Below, piece by piece: positions 24,360 to 34,972 of a stretch of DNA of 64,000 nt. This DNA comes from Tamarix chinensis. Its lineage: Eukaryota > Streptophyta > Magnoliopsida > Caryophyllales > Tamaricaceae. A program made the translations under genes and the position numbers. A model generated the notes under the pieces. The model ran no database searches. It was given only the letters and a program-made list of their open reading frames with translations, and was not told the DNA's origin. The stretch is from contig CM060171.1 in NCBI GenBank assembly GCA_030549775.1, positions 6,409,265 through 6,473,264 of the forward strand, given 5' to 3'. The stretch's first letter is position 1. Each line of letters starts with the position of its first letter.

Positions 24360-24852
24360 ATTCTTTTACATTCCTTCAAATTTATATCTGAAAGTTGTGT
24401 GAGATTAGTAATCTAATTTCCTTTGAAAATTGGGGTAGGAGATTATTGGGTGAAATATGTATTATTTTATGACTATGGGCACTCTACCCCACTTTTCTTA
24501 TTTAGGAGGAGGCAATCAATTGTAGTGTTTCTAATTATGGGCACTCCACTCCCTTATTTTGGAGGAGGTTGTTTCACATACTGTCCAAAAAGATAATACC
24601 AAGTGTGGTACCTGCCAAATTAGGCCATTAAGAAGTTTTCTTGATCTATAGGCTTGTCGAGCTTACAAGGTGCTTGGGTGTAAAGTTGGGCTCAATTAGC
24701 GACTGAGTTGGTTGTATTAAAAAAAGAAAAAAAAATGAATTTCTTGTATTGATGCACAATTTAAAAACTAAACACTTGTACCAATATGTATAGGGGTAGT
24801 CTAATCGTTTCAACTAACAAGGGTTAGTTAAGGGGTCATGTTAATGATGCTA
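24360..24852. other. Unassigned spacer before the old solo LTR
   Basis: Contains two similar segments around 'gggcactctacccc' and 'gggcactccactccc' (about 24478 and 24540), a small degenerate direct duplication of roughly 60 bp. No gene is visible. It was contiguous with 36017 onward before the LTR inserted. Confidence 0.35.
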
Positions 24853-26934
24853 TGTAACACCCCAAAATTTTGTAAGCTTTGTTTTAGAGTGTTTAACCTT
24901 TTATATTCAAAACTTAAGCACAGAATTTTGGCTTGATTAATCTTGTTAACCATTGATCTGTAACCTAAATAAATTCTTAAATAAATTATCCTAATTATTT
25001 TTTATCTTTTTTATTTATTTATTAAATCCACCCTAAATTTGTTAATTTTTTTGGTTTATTTTTCCTAATCAGATACCCTAATCTCATATAATTGATAAAT
25101 TAAAAATTTTCTAATTTCTTAATCTTAAATTTAAACCTAATTATAGTCTTGATCCTAAATCCCTTTTTCTTTCTCCTTTCTCTTTTCTTTTTCCTTTTTT
25201 CTTCTTCCCCGTCTTGATCAACCTACTCCCCCTTTCCTTTTCAATATACGCACCGCCTCTCACATGGTTCCCTTTTCCTTTCTTTCCCGTCCACTGCCCT
25301 TGAACCTACCTCCCTACTACGGTACTACCCTTGCAACCACAAACGGTACACCATGTCTCCATCCTTCCCTAGGTACCTGTTGAGAGAAACCCATGCCAAA
25401 CCATGCCTCCCCTGAACCCCTTCACCTTTAGCGATTTCTAAGCTCATACTCACCCCATTTCCCTATATCTATTCACCCTCTTCTCTTCACTCCTTCCCTT
25501 CCAATTTCATTCGAAGATTCCCCAACTTACACTTGACCATATTATTTCTCCTTCTTCCTTCGCCCATTTCCCTACTCCATTTTTTACACCATCGCTAGAC
25601 ATCACCACCATTCACCATTACCCCATTATGCCACCACTTTCTGCCTCCTTTGTTGCCAATTAACTCAACCTGGCCCCATCGTTAGTTACCTTAACTCATC
25701 ACACAATCATGCTCCTTTGTGCACACCCTCACCTTTTGCCACCATTATCTAGCCTCCACCACCTTCGCCCCCTTGTGTCAGAGAACTACCACCCTCACCG
25801 CAACCCAGCCTCTGTAAGTGTCACTTATTCAAGCTACATTTGTATGATAGTATAAGTGGAGTGCTTTAGTGTCTTCAGGTTGATTTGATTTTTCCTTGAG
25901 CAAAATTAAAAATAAAAATAATTATTGTTGGTTTGAAATGAATAGTGGATTAGTTTGGTAGTATCTTTCATGCCTACCTATGGTTTACTTAAAATGCCCC
26001 AACAATATTTATTTTAAGGAATATAATTAAATAAGGATTTATTAGGGAATTAATTTAATTATTTATTTTATTTGTAATGGGAAGGATTTATTTAGGGCAA
26101 ATTAATAGGGAATTTACAAATATTTTTATAAGGAAAAATTTGGGCTTTTTGCTAATTAAAAAGGAATTTAGGAAAAATCTTTTAAAAACCCTAAATTAGT
26201 CAAAAAGGAAATTTAATATTATTTTATTTAAATATTTAATATTATTTTATTTAAATATTTTTATTTTAAATACCCAAAATATTATAATTAATTTAATTGA
26301 CCACAACCTACTTAAATTTTCCTTTTCCTTTTTCCTTTTTCCTTTTTCTTTTTCCTTCTTCCTTTTTCTTTCTTTTCTTTCTTTTTCTCTTCTTTTTCTT
26401 TCTTCCTGGCTTCCTGCCGATTGGGCCTGTCGCGGCCCAATCCTCCCTTTTCCTTCCTCTCTTTCGCGCCCCATCGCCATTCTTTTCTTTCCTTCCTTCG
26501 GCAGTCGAAGGGCTGCGTTTTGTGCCTTTTCCCTATGGAACGCTACGTTCCATTTAAAACCTTATAACCGTTGCCGACCAGCTCGGTTCTTCTTCTTTTT
26601 CTTTTCTTTCCTTTTCCCCTAGCCACTCGTTTCACCTCCTTCTTCCTCCTTCCTCCTCCGCCATTGACCTGCACCTTCGAAGCTCCAAAAATGGCGCTGC
26701 CGGCCACGCTGGACTTGACCGGCTGGTTCCCCTCTCTTTCTCTTCCCCTTGAATCGTAGTTTGACCCAACCTAACCCACTTTCCTTTTTCCTCGTGCAAA
26801 CTTCTCCTTTTCTTGTGCGAAAGGTCGACCCTGACCTAAAATTGTGCCGGCCGATTAACGCCGCCGACTACCCCAAACTCTACCTACATTATCCTCCTAC
26901 CGACCTCCAGAACCCTACCATTCCCTCTAAACTC

Positions 26935-26942
26935 TATAAATA
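26935..26942 (+). promoter_or_regulatory. LTR TATA box (solo LTR 4)
   Basis: TATAAATA followed by ACCC in the GC-rich leader, at the place equivalent to 18446 and 31367. Confidence 0.6.
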
Positions 26943-27629
26943 ACCCTTGTTTGTGTGATTTCAAAACTTTTCCCCGAAACCCTAAGAGCCTACCCTGTGC
27001 ACCACCACGACTTCAGACGACCTTTCCTCCGCCGTCAGCCAACTTCGCTGCCATCTCTGCCTACTAAAGTTTTCCCTGCACTGCCCTCTAACTAACTGAG
27101 CCACCCATCTCCCTTGATTCTTCTCGCACGAGCCACCACAGCCATGCAAAGTTCCCTACCCATCAAACAAAAATTTTACACCCACAACCCCTCGAGCCAC
27201 CATCCGCCACCACATCCGCCACTATCACTGCCTCCTACACCACCCAAAAGCTGCTACTAATCTTCCTCCACCTAGCCATACCCTTCTTTTCTCCTTTCTC
27301 CTCCTCCTTCCCTCTCTTTCTTCTTCTCTTCCTTTCAGCCGCCACCTCTGCCACCGTGCGCCACCGCCACTTGCTACGCCACCACCTCACTTTATTCCTC
27401 TTAGCCTAGGCTACCACCAACACCTCAACCTCCACCCTCATACTCCACCTTTTATTCTCAAACCTCAACTTTTCCCTTTTCCAACCACTTTTTCGGTCGC
27501 CGCCGCCGCCGTCGTGCACCACTGCTGGTGCCACCCATCCCCGCCGACTTAAGGTGAAACTCTAGACCCTCTCAGCCCTTCTCCCCTATATATTTAAGTT
27601 TATTCTATTTTATTTCAAATTTTAGCAAT

Positions 27630-28073
27630 TATTCGATTATTATTATTATTGGATGTAATATTAATGTTATATTTTCTTGGCAGGGTCAAGAGTAATTATA
27701 AATTATTTAAGTTGTTAGTTTCGAATTATGAGTATTAATAGTATTATTATAATTTTTATTATCATTAATAATAATAATAATATTATTATTATTATTTATC
27801 TAAGGAGGGACGAAGCCCTGTTTTGTGTTAATGGAGTGCATACTCCTATTTTTATTATTAATATTACTATTTCTACCATTATTAATATTAATATTATTAT
27901 ATTTATTAATAATATTATTATTATAAGTAATATGTGTTATTAATATTATTACTATTATTATTAAATAGTACTTTCACTATTTGGAGGTAGGGTCGAAAAC
28001 CCCACCTTTTAATATTTAGGATTAAGTTATTATTATTATTATTATTATTACTACTACTACTACTACTATTACT

Positions 28074-28111
<38 letters not shown>

Positions 28112-28310
28112 CATTATTAGCATTACTTTGGTGGAGGGTAGAAACCCTTATATCACCATGCGTTTTGAATTACATTAATAATATTATTAGCATTACTTTG
28201 ATGGAGGGAAGAAACCCTTATATCACCATCCATTTTGAATTACATTAATATTATTATTAGTATTTTTCATAGTATTTTGTATAATTATTATTAGTATAGT
28301 ATGATTTTAT
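27630..28310. repeat. ATT-rich microsatellite block in solo LTR 4
   Basis: Runs of ATT and ACT triplets lie between short unique segments. A direct duplication of about 65 bp ('agcattactttggtggaggg' at about 28118 and 'agcattactttgatggaggg' at about 28188) is included. Confidence 0.85.
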
Positions 28311-28423
28311 TTAAAAACCTAGTCTTAGGGTAAGTTAGTAAATAATAGTATTTTTAGGAGGAAAACTAATTGTAGTTTTTCCCTTATAATAGGTGAGAAT
28401 AGTCAAAGCTCTCAAGAGGTATA

Positions 28424-28435
28424 GGAGCGTGCTCC
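28424..28435 (+). other. Conserved LTR hairpin 1 (solo LTR 4)
   Basis: GGAGCGTGCTCC followed by 'aagaccggtgac', identical in the stem to the copy at 20989. Confidence 0.5.
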
Positions 28436-28734
28436 AAGACCGGTGACTTTTTAAGTAAGGGAGTACTAAGGTCGTTTGTGTATTATGTGTTTTATATGCC
28501 ATGCATGCCATGTGATGTGAACTATAATGTATTTTATGTGTATTTGTATAACTATCATATGTGCATCATGATATGGAGTTAAGGTAAGATCGTGCATTAA
28601 ATTGTGGCATGAGTATTATGTGTATGGTTTGTGATATTATTGTGGTATGGTGCAACACATAAGACGTGCATGATAGGGTTTGTAAAATAATTACGGGAGT
28701 GTCTTAATGTTTGTATGGATATAATGTTTACACG

Positions 28735-29000
28735 GTGTTTGGGTTTGCATAGAGTTAGGGTTTGCATGGAGTTAGGGTTTGCATGGAGTTAATGTTTTTA
28801 TGGAGTTAGGGTTTGCATGGAGTTAATGTTTGCATGGTATTAGGGTTTGCATGGTGTTAGGGTTGCATGGAAGTAGGGTTTGCATGGAGCTAGGGTTTGC
28901 ATGGTGTTAGGGTTTACATGGAATTAGGGTTTGCATGGAGCTAGGGTTTGCATGGCGTTAGGGTTTGCATGGCGTTAGGGTTTGCATGGGAGTTAGGGTT
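28735..29000 (+). repeat. Minisatellite, unit 18-19 bp (GTTTGCATGGAGTTAGG)
   Basis: About fourteen copies with small variants (agtt, gctt, ggtgt). Each junction creates TTAGGGTTTG, which resembles part of the plant telomere repeat, but the period is 18-19 rather than 7. Related, more diverged units occur in solo LTR 3 (21340-21990) and solo LTR 5 (33560-33680). Confidence 0.9.
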
Positions 29001-29099
29001 TGTTATGGTTACCATGGTTTGGTGTGGTCAACTAGGGTTTGGAGGATGAGAATAGTAGGAGTTAGTCATGCATGTTTGGGTGAAAGTTTTTGAATAAAA

Positions 29100-29450
29100 T
29101 ACTTAAGACACTAATCATTTAAAGTGAAAGACTATTGAGCCGGGTCCAAACCGATCCACCGGTTAGAAATAGTGGTGTGGACCTAATGTCTGGCAAGTGA
29201 CCAATCTACCGGCGAAAAATAGTGGTGTGGACTATTGTCCCGCAAGTGACCAGCCCACCGGCAATAATAGTGGGGTGACCTCGAGCTCAATAAACACAAA
29301 CTAGAGTTTGTTAAGACACTTAAAATATACTAATTACTTACAGTGGAACACTATGTGAGAAGAAACCAAATCGATCCACCGGTTAGAAATAGTGGTGTGG
29401 ACTATTGTCCCGCAAGTGACCGATCCACCGGCTAAAATAGTGGGGTGTTC
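29100..29450 (+). repeat. LTR repeat module in solo LTR 4
   Basis: The 'aatcatttaaagtgaaagac' box is followed by about five 'gatccaccgg...aatagtggtgtgga' units, split by a segment starting 'ctcaataaacacaaac'. The same split occurs in solo LTR 3 at about 22635. Confidence 0.8.
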
Positions 29451-29685
29451 TGTACTTATATGGATTTGATAAAAGGCATGGTGTGTATCGAATTTCGTTA
29501 AAAGATTAATTAAATAATTAATCCGGACTTTTTGGGCCTTTATGTGTGGGCTTGATCATTATAAGCTGTATAATACTCTGCATGATTTTATGTATTATAT
29601 ACGTGGGTTTGAAATTGTAAGTTGAATATTATCCTACATGATCTTATGTGCTTGTGTGTTGGCATTAGTGCTCGGTTACCTTACT

Positions 29686-29702
29686 CAGTATGTAGCGTAC
29701 TG
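29686..29702 (+). other. Conserved LTR hairpin 2 (solo LTR 4)
   Basis: CAGTATGTAGCGTACTG. Compared with the copy at 34956 one stem base has changed C to T, which still allows a wobble pair with G. Confidence 0.45.
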
Positions 29703-31366
29703 ATCACCTCTTTTATGGGTGCTACTCATTCCCACGAGCAGAAGCCACGTCTGACTTGTTGCAGGTAAGTGATGCCTTCTTCGATGCCATTAATGTCTAT
29801 GGGACATCAGTTGGGGCCGAGTGATAATTGGGCTGGATTCAAGTCCTAGGAGTAGCGTGGCCAGTTTTTCCGTTTCAAGATTATTATTCTTTTTCTCTTT
29901 TAACTATGTTTGAATTTCCAGAAACAATATTAATATTATTGTAGCTATCTCTCTTCTCTGAAGAACTATCTCTCGTATTTTGGATTATGTAAAACTTATG
30001 CGTACTCTGATTTCCATATTTATGAACTTTGGATTAATTAATAACGTTGTGAGTAGTTTTCTTAGCCTTAGCACTTGGTACTGGAACAGTAAGAGTGAAC
30101 CGGTCTGGTACTAAGTGTGGCAGTAACATCCCCAGAATTTACGGGTTTTTAATTTATAAGTCTTGTTAAAAAAATGTGTAAATTCTGGGGTGTTACATTA
30201 CTAGTAACCTTTATATCTACTTGTGGTTGGTAGTTGCCTTCGTACCCTACCTGTGGTTTTATGTAATTTACTAGCATGGATGTTTAGCTATGATGATATA
30301 TTGTGAGTGTTATGGCTATTGGGCTGAGATTGGTTCTAATTATTACTTTAAAGAGAATATTTTGGATTCTTGGTTGGTAAGTTTCAATATGTTCTAAATA
30401 AATGGGCATGAGCAACATGTAGCATCGGTGATATTTGTATATCTGATGGTTATCGTATTTTGATCATCACATGTATATTTTAGTATTTTATACTAAAATA
30501 CCCCAAAACCCTAATTTAGATAATTCTGGCAATTGAGGGATTTATTAGGAAAATTAATTAAATAAATTATTTCATTAAAATAAGAGGAAGTAATTAAGAC
30601 AAAATCAAGAGGAAATTTATAAATAATTTAATTGAAAAATTTTATGGTATTTTGCTAATTAAAATGAAATTTAGGAAAAACCTCTCAAAAATCCTAACTT
30701 AGCCTAAAAAGAAAATTTAATTATTATTTTATTAAAATATTATTATTTTTAAATATCCTAAAATACCCCCAACCCACCTTTTTTTCTTTTTCCCTTTTTC
30801 CTTTTTCCCCTCTTTTCTTTCTTTTCTTTTCTTTTCTTCTTTTCCCCTTCTTTCTTCTTTTCATTTTCCCTTCCCTCCCCCGACCTGGGCCAGCCCGCCT
30901 CTGCGGCCCAAACCATCTTCCCTCTCCCTTCCTCCTGTGCGGCCCAAGGCCCATCGCACCATCCCTCCCCCATCCGATTTGACCCTCCCCTCCTTTCCTT
31001 TCTTTTTTTTCCTGGACTGACCGGTCCGCCGCACCCCCTTCTTTCTTCTTCCCTTCTTTCCCCCGACCCTCTCTCTCCCCGATGCCCAACCATTCCATTT
31101 TCCGGTGTAGGCATGCAGCCTCTACGCTGTCACACGCCAGCCTGCCACCTCTATCCCCTTCCCTGACACCCCTCTCTCTCCTCCACCCAATCGTAGCCTC
31201 TCTCTCTCCTCATGTATGCCCCTCTCCCCCTTCCTTTTCCCCTTCCCAAGCATGCCAGACCTGCAACAATGGCAGACCTATTCCTGTCATAGGCCACCGG
31301 TCGGTGAGCTGCACCCATGCCACCGACCTTCCCTCTTCCCCCTTTGTTTTCCCCCTCATCCTAGCC

Positions 31367-31374
31367 TATAAATA
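31367..31374 (+). promoter_or_regulatory. LTR TATA box (solo LTR 5)
   Basis: TATAAATA followed by CCC, in the GC-rich leader, equivalent to 18446 and 26935. Confidence 0.6.
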
Positions 31375-32029
31375 CCCTTCATCCACCCCCATTTAATCTT
31401 TTTTTCTCTCAACCCAGAAACCCTCACCTCTTATCACTGCTGCCTATTCAGCCACCTACTGCTCCGCCGCCGTCCAACATCACTGCCCAAACCACCACCT
31501 AAACCACTCCCTTCACTACCCTCCACCAAGATACACCCCTTAACCCTCAATACTCCTAGCACAAGCCACCTTGGTTGTGCAAAGTTAGCCATTCAACCAA
31601 CCTTAACCCAACTACCGCCACCCTTGCGTCGTCGTCCACCGCTGCAACCACCACCCCTTATACCCTCCAAAATCGCCAGAATACCCTTCCATACCTTCCC
31701 TCACCTTCCTTTTCCCCTTCCTTCCTCTCCTCCTCCCTTTCTCCCTCTCCACCACCCTTAGCCACCACACCACTGCCGCATGCGCTGCCGTCTTTAGTTG
31801 TGCCACCACTATCAGTCCAACCCTCTCCACCTAGGCATCCTCCACCACCTCAACTTCCCCTCTCATTCCCTTTCTTCTACCTTGAACACCCAACTTTTAT
31901 CCCTTTTCCCTCTTTCCTCGCCACCGTGTGCTGCCGCAGGTCACCACTAACCCTAGGCGGTACCCTAGCCCCTCTCAATCTTTAAACTCTAATTGTGAAA
32001 ACTTTATTCTTTTTATTTATATTTATCTT

Positions 32030-32067
32030 ATTATTACTATTACTATTATTGTTATTGTTATTATGTT

Positions 32068-32108
<41 letters not shown>

Positions 32109-32116
32109 AATCATCA

Positions 32117-32157
<41 letters not shown>

Positions 32158-32940
32158 TATCATACTTATTATATTTATAGCTTTAGATATTAATTCTATT
32201 ATTATTATTAATGGGTCGAAACCTTATTTTTATTATTATTTCAATTATCATTATTTTTCTAATCGTTATTATTGTTGTTGTTGTTTTTGTTGTTGTTGTT
32301 GTTATTATTATTATTGATGTTAACTTTGGCATATTATCACTTTTATTGCTATTATAAATGTTCAAACCTTATTATTATTATTTACTATTCAACTATTACT
32401 ATTATTAGTATTATTCTTAGCACTTGTATTATTATTATTATTATTGTTACTATATTTATTACCATTATTATTATTATTATATCATGACTATTATTTTACC
32501 ATTATTATTACTAAATGTAGCCTCGGGATATTTATCCCATTATTATTTAAATAATTCGAGCCCTATTTTAATAAATATTATGATTTTTTGTATTTCTATC
32601 ATCATTAATATCATTATTACTTTTATTGTTATTATTATTAGTGCTAGCCTTAGTATATTACTATTATTACTTTTGTAAAGGAATTCAAAACCTTACCCAT
32701 ATAAATATCATCATTTCGATTATTATTATTATTATTAGTATTATTAGTATTATTCTTAGCAATATTATTATTTTTGTTAATATTACTATATTATTATTAT
32801 TATTATTATTACTAACCCTACTATTAATCTTAACCTTAATAATACTAGGGTTTCTATTACTACAAGTATTAGTATTACTATTTTTGCTACAACTAGTATT
32901 AGTACTATTATTAGAAGAAATAAAGTTATTAACTTTAATA
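32030..32940. repeat. ATC/ATT microsatellite block in solo LTR 5
   Basis: A pure (TCA)n run of about 41 bases (32068-32108) is followed by (ATT)n at about 32118-32158 and further ATT-rich sequence with GTT runs. Poly-His, poly-Ser, poly-Tyr and poly-Leu frames arise from it on both strands. Confidence 0.92.
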
Positions 32941-33167
32941 ATATAAATATGGCTATAAATATTGACATAAACCTATTTTAACTAGTAATACTCTAGTAGG
33001 CTAACTTGAGAATTAAAAACCCTATTTTTATTTGTAAAGTTTCTTTTAATAATAGTAACCCTAATATTAGAATAAAGTAGGAAATAATAGTATTTTTGAT
33101 AGGAGAAAAATTAATCGTTAGTTTTCCCTCTTGTAGGTGAACCCAGTCAAAACCCTAAGGAGGTGTA

Positions 33168-33179
33168 GGAGTGTACTCC
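33168..33179 (+). other. Conserved LTR hairpin 1, covaried copy (solo LTR 5)
   Basis: GGAGTGTACTCC. Relative to the two other copies the stem pair C-G has become T-A, with both arms changed so that pairing is kept. Confidence 0.5.
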
Positions 33180-34379
33180 AAGACCCGTGACTTGTCAGGT
33201 AATAATGTAGCTAAGGCCCTAGGTGTGTTATGTGCCCTGTATGCTTTGTATGCCATATATCATGATATGTTATGTATCTTATGTTTATCATTATAATTGT
33301 TTTATGTGTAGTACAACTTGGAGTTGAGGTATACTCATGTGTTTCTTATGGCATGTGTATAATATGTATATATTGTGATTATGATGTGATGTGATGTAGC
33401 CCTTTAGGACATACATGTTAGGATATTTAATGTATTGATATGGGATGAGAGGATGAAAAGGAAAAATGGGGAAGTAAGTTGAACAAGGGACATGGAAATA
33501 TCCATGATCCATGAAAGGGAAAATAAGAGGGGACTATGAATAAAATAAAAGAGTGGGCGACCTTTGCATGGGAGAATTTGGGGTTTGCATAGGATAATCT
33601 AGGGTTTGCATGGGGATTCTAGAGTTTTGCATGATAACTTCAAGGGTTTGTATGGGGTGGATGGAGTCTGCATGGGGATGAACTTTATGTGTGAAAAGTT
33701 GCCTTGGGATGTGAGGAAGGTAAGGGAAGAGTTGTTTGGGTGATTGGAGGATTTGGGTGAAAAATAGTACATGGGTTAGTATATGGGTGTACGGGAGACC
33801 TAGCTAGGGTTTAGGAGGAAAACTCTAATTTGAGAAGTTGGTGAAAGTAAAAATAATTGAGGGTGAGTGGAGTATGAGATAAGGGTGGAGGAATGCCATA
33901 TGTAGGGTGAGTATGGGTATCATGGGAAAGCAAGAGTGGAAAGTTAGAAATGGAGGGGTGACAAATGAAAAGAAAGATGCTAGGTTTTGGTGTGGCCGCC
34001 TAGGGTTTCGTGGTCACACGTGTAATTGGGGGAGTAAAGTGAGATGATGAGGGTTGAATCTAAGGGATGTGGCGTATGGGGTATTAAATGGCCTTGGTTC
34101 TGTGAGGCGGAGAAGGATGGGCCACATAGGCCCAAATTAGGGTTTTTGGAGAAAATCCTAGGGTAAGGCAGTGAGTGGACTTGGAGGTGTAAGGTAGTAG
34201 GCCTTGAACACACACTTAGGAGTTGGGCCTCTAGTGAGAATAAGTAGAGGAAGGAAAGGATATTGCGGTGTATTAGGAGGGGCAGAGTCTCAAGATATGG
34301 GACGATCCCTCTTAGAAGGATAAGTGTAGATGAAGTGTGACATGCATGTTTCGGGTGAAACTTGTTGAATAAGACACAG

Positions 34380-34780
34380 TAGGACACTAATCATTTAAAG
34401 AGGAAGACTATTGAGCCGGGCTCAGATCGGCCCACCGGCGAATAATAGTGGCCAGGAGCTGGGGTGCCCTAAAGATCGATCCACCGACGAATAATAGTGG
34501 TTAGGAGCATTATGCCTTGTATGTTTCTGGTCCACCAGCTATAATAGTGGGGGATTCCATGCTCAAAAAACCGAACATAATTGTGATAAGATATAGAAAA
34601 GATACTAAGTACTTACAGAGAAACACCATGAGAGTTGGGGCCAGACCGGTCCATCGGCAAATAATAGTGGCCTAGAATATCTTACCCTGGAGACCGATCC
34701 ACCGACAACAATAGTGGTCAGGAGCATTATGCCCTTTATTTTTACGATCCACTGATTATAATAGTGGGGCCCCACACTCG
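34380..34780 (+). repeat. LTR repeat module in solo LTR 5
   Basis: The box 'aatcatttaaagaggaagac' is followed by about six units with 'ccaccg' and 'aataatagtgg', separated by 'ccaggagc-ttatgcc' type spacers. It is diverged from the modules in LTRs 3 and 4 but in the same position. Confidence 0.75.
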
Positions 34781-34955
34781 CATGGAATGATAATAAGCAT
34801 GGTGTGAAATGAGTATTGATTAAAGATTTAAAGAATCAGTTGATTCGAACTATAGCTTGGCCTTTATCTATTTGTAATGATGGTATGTTGTTTATATGAT
34901 CATGCTTGTGTTATATGCCTTTGTGTGTTGGCCTTAGTTGCATGATTACCTTACT

Positions 34956-34972
34956 CAGTACGTAGCGTACTG
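34956..34972 (+). other. Conserved LTR hairpin 2 (solo LTR 5)
   Basis: CAGTACGTAGCGTACTG, a 7 bp perfect stem with a TAG loop. It is followed by 'accactcgttTCATgggtg'. Confidence 0.5.

Larger units (their letters stand above)
25990..30197 (+). mobile_element. Solo LTR 4, 4208 bp
   Basis: It starts taaaatgccccaac and ends attctggggtgttaca, with exact 5 bp duplications ttact (25985-25989 and 30198-30202). The layout matches solo LTR 3: pyrimidine tract 26320-26410, GC-rich leader, TATAAATA at 26935, ATT microsatellites 27630-28310, hairpin 1 at 28424, 'gtttgcatgg' repeats 28735-29000, the CCACCGG module 29100-29450, hairpin 2 at 29686, and the 'cacttggtactgg...ggtactaagtg' pair near 30070-30118. 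The frames at 26247-26943 and 27728-27943 are composition artefacts. Confidence 0.88.

Noticed and set aside
28735..29000. Interstitial telomere array
   Set aside because: The TTAGGGTTT words occur once per 18-19 bp unit with GCATGGAG between them. There is no run of the 7 bp plant telomere repeat.
32030..32970. Leu/Ile-, Tyr-, His- and Ser-rich frames resembling membrane peptides
   Set aside because: They are direct translations of ATT, TCA and GTT microsatellite runs, open on both strands.
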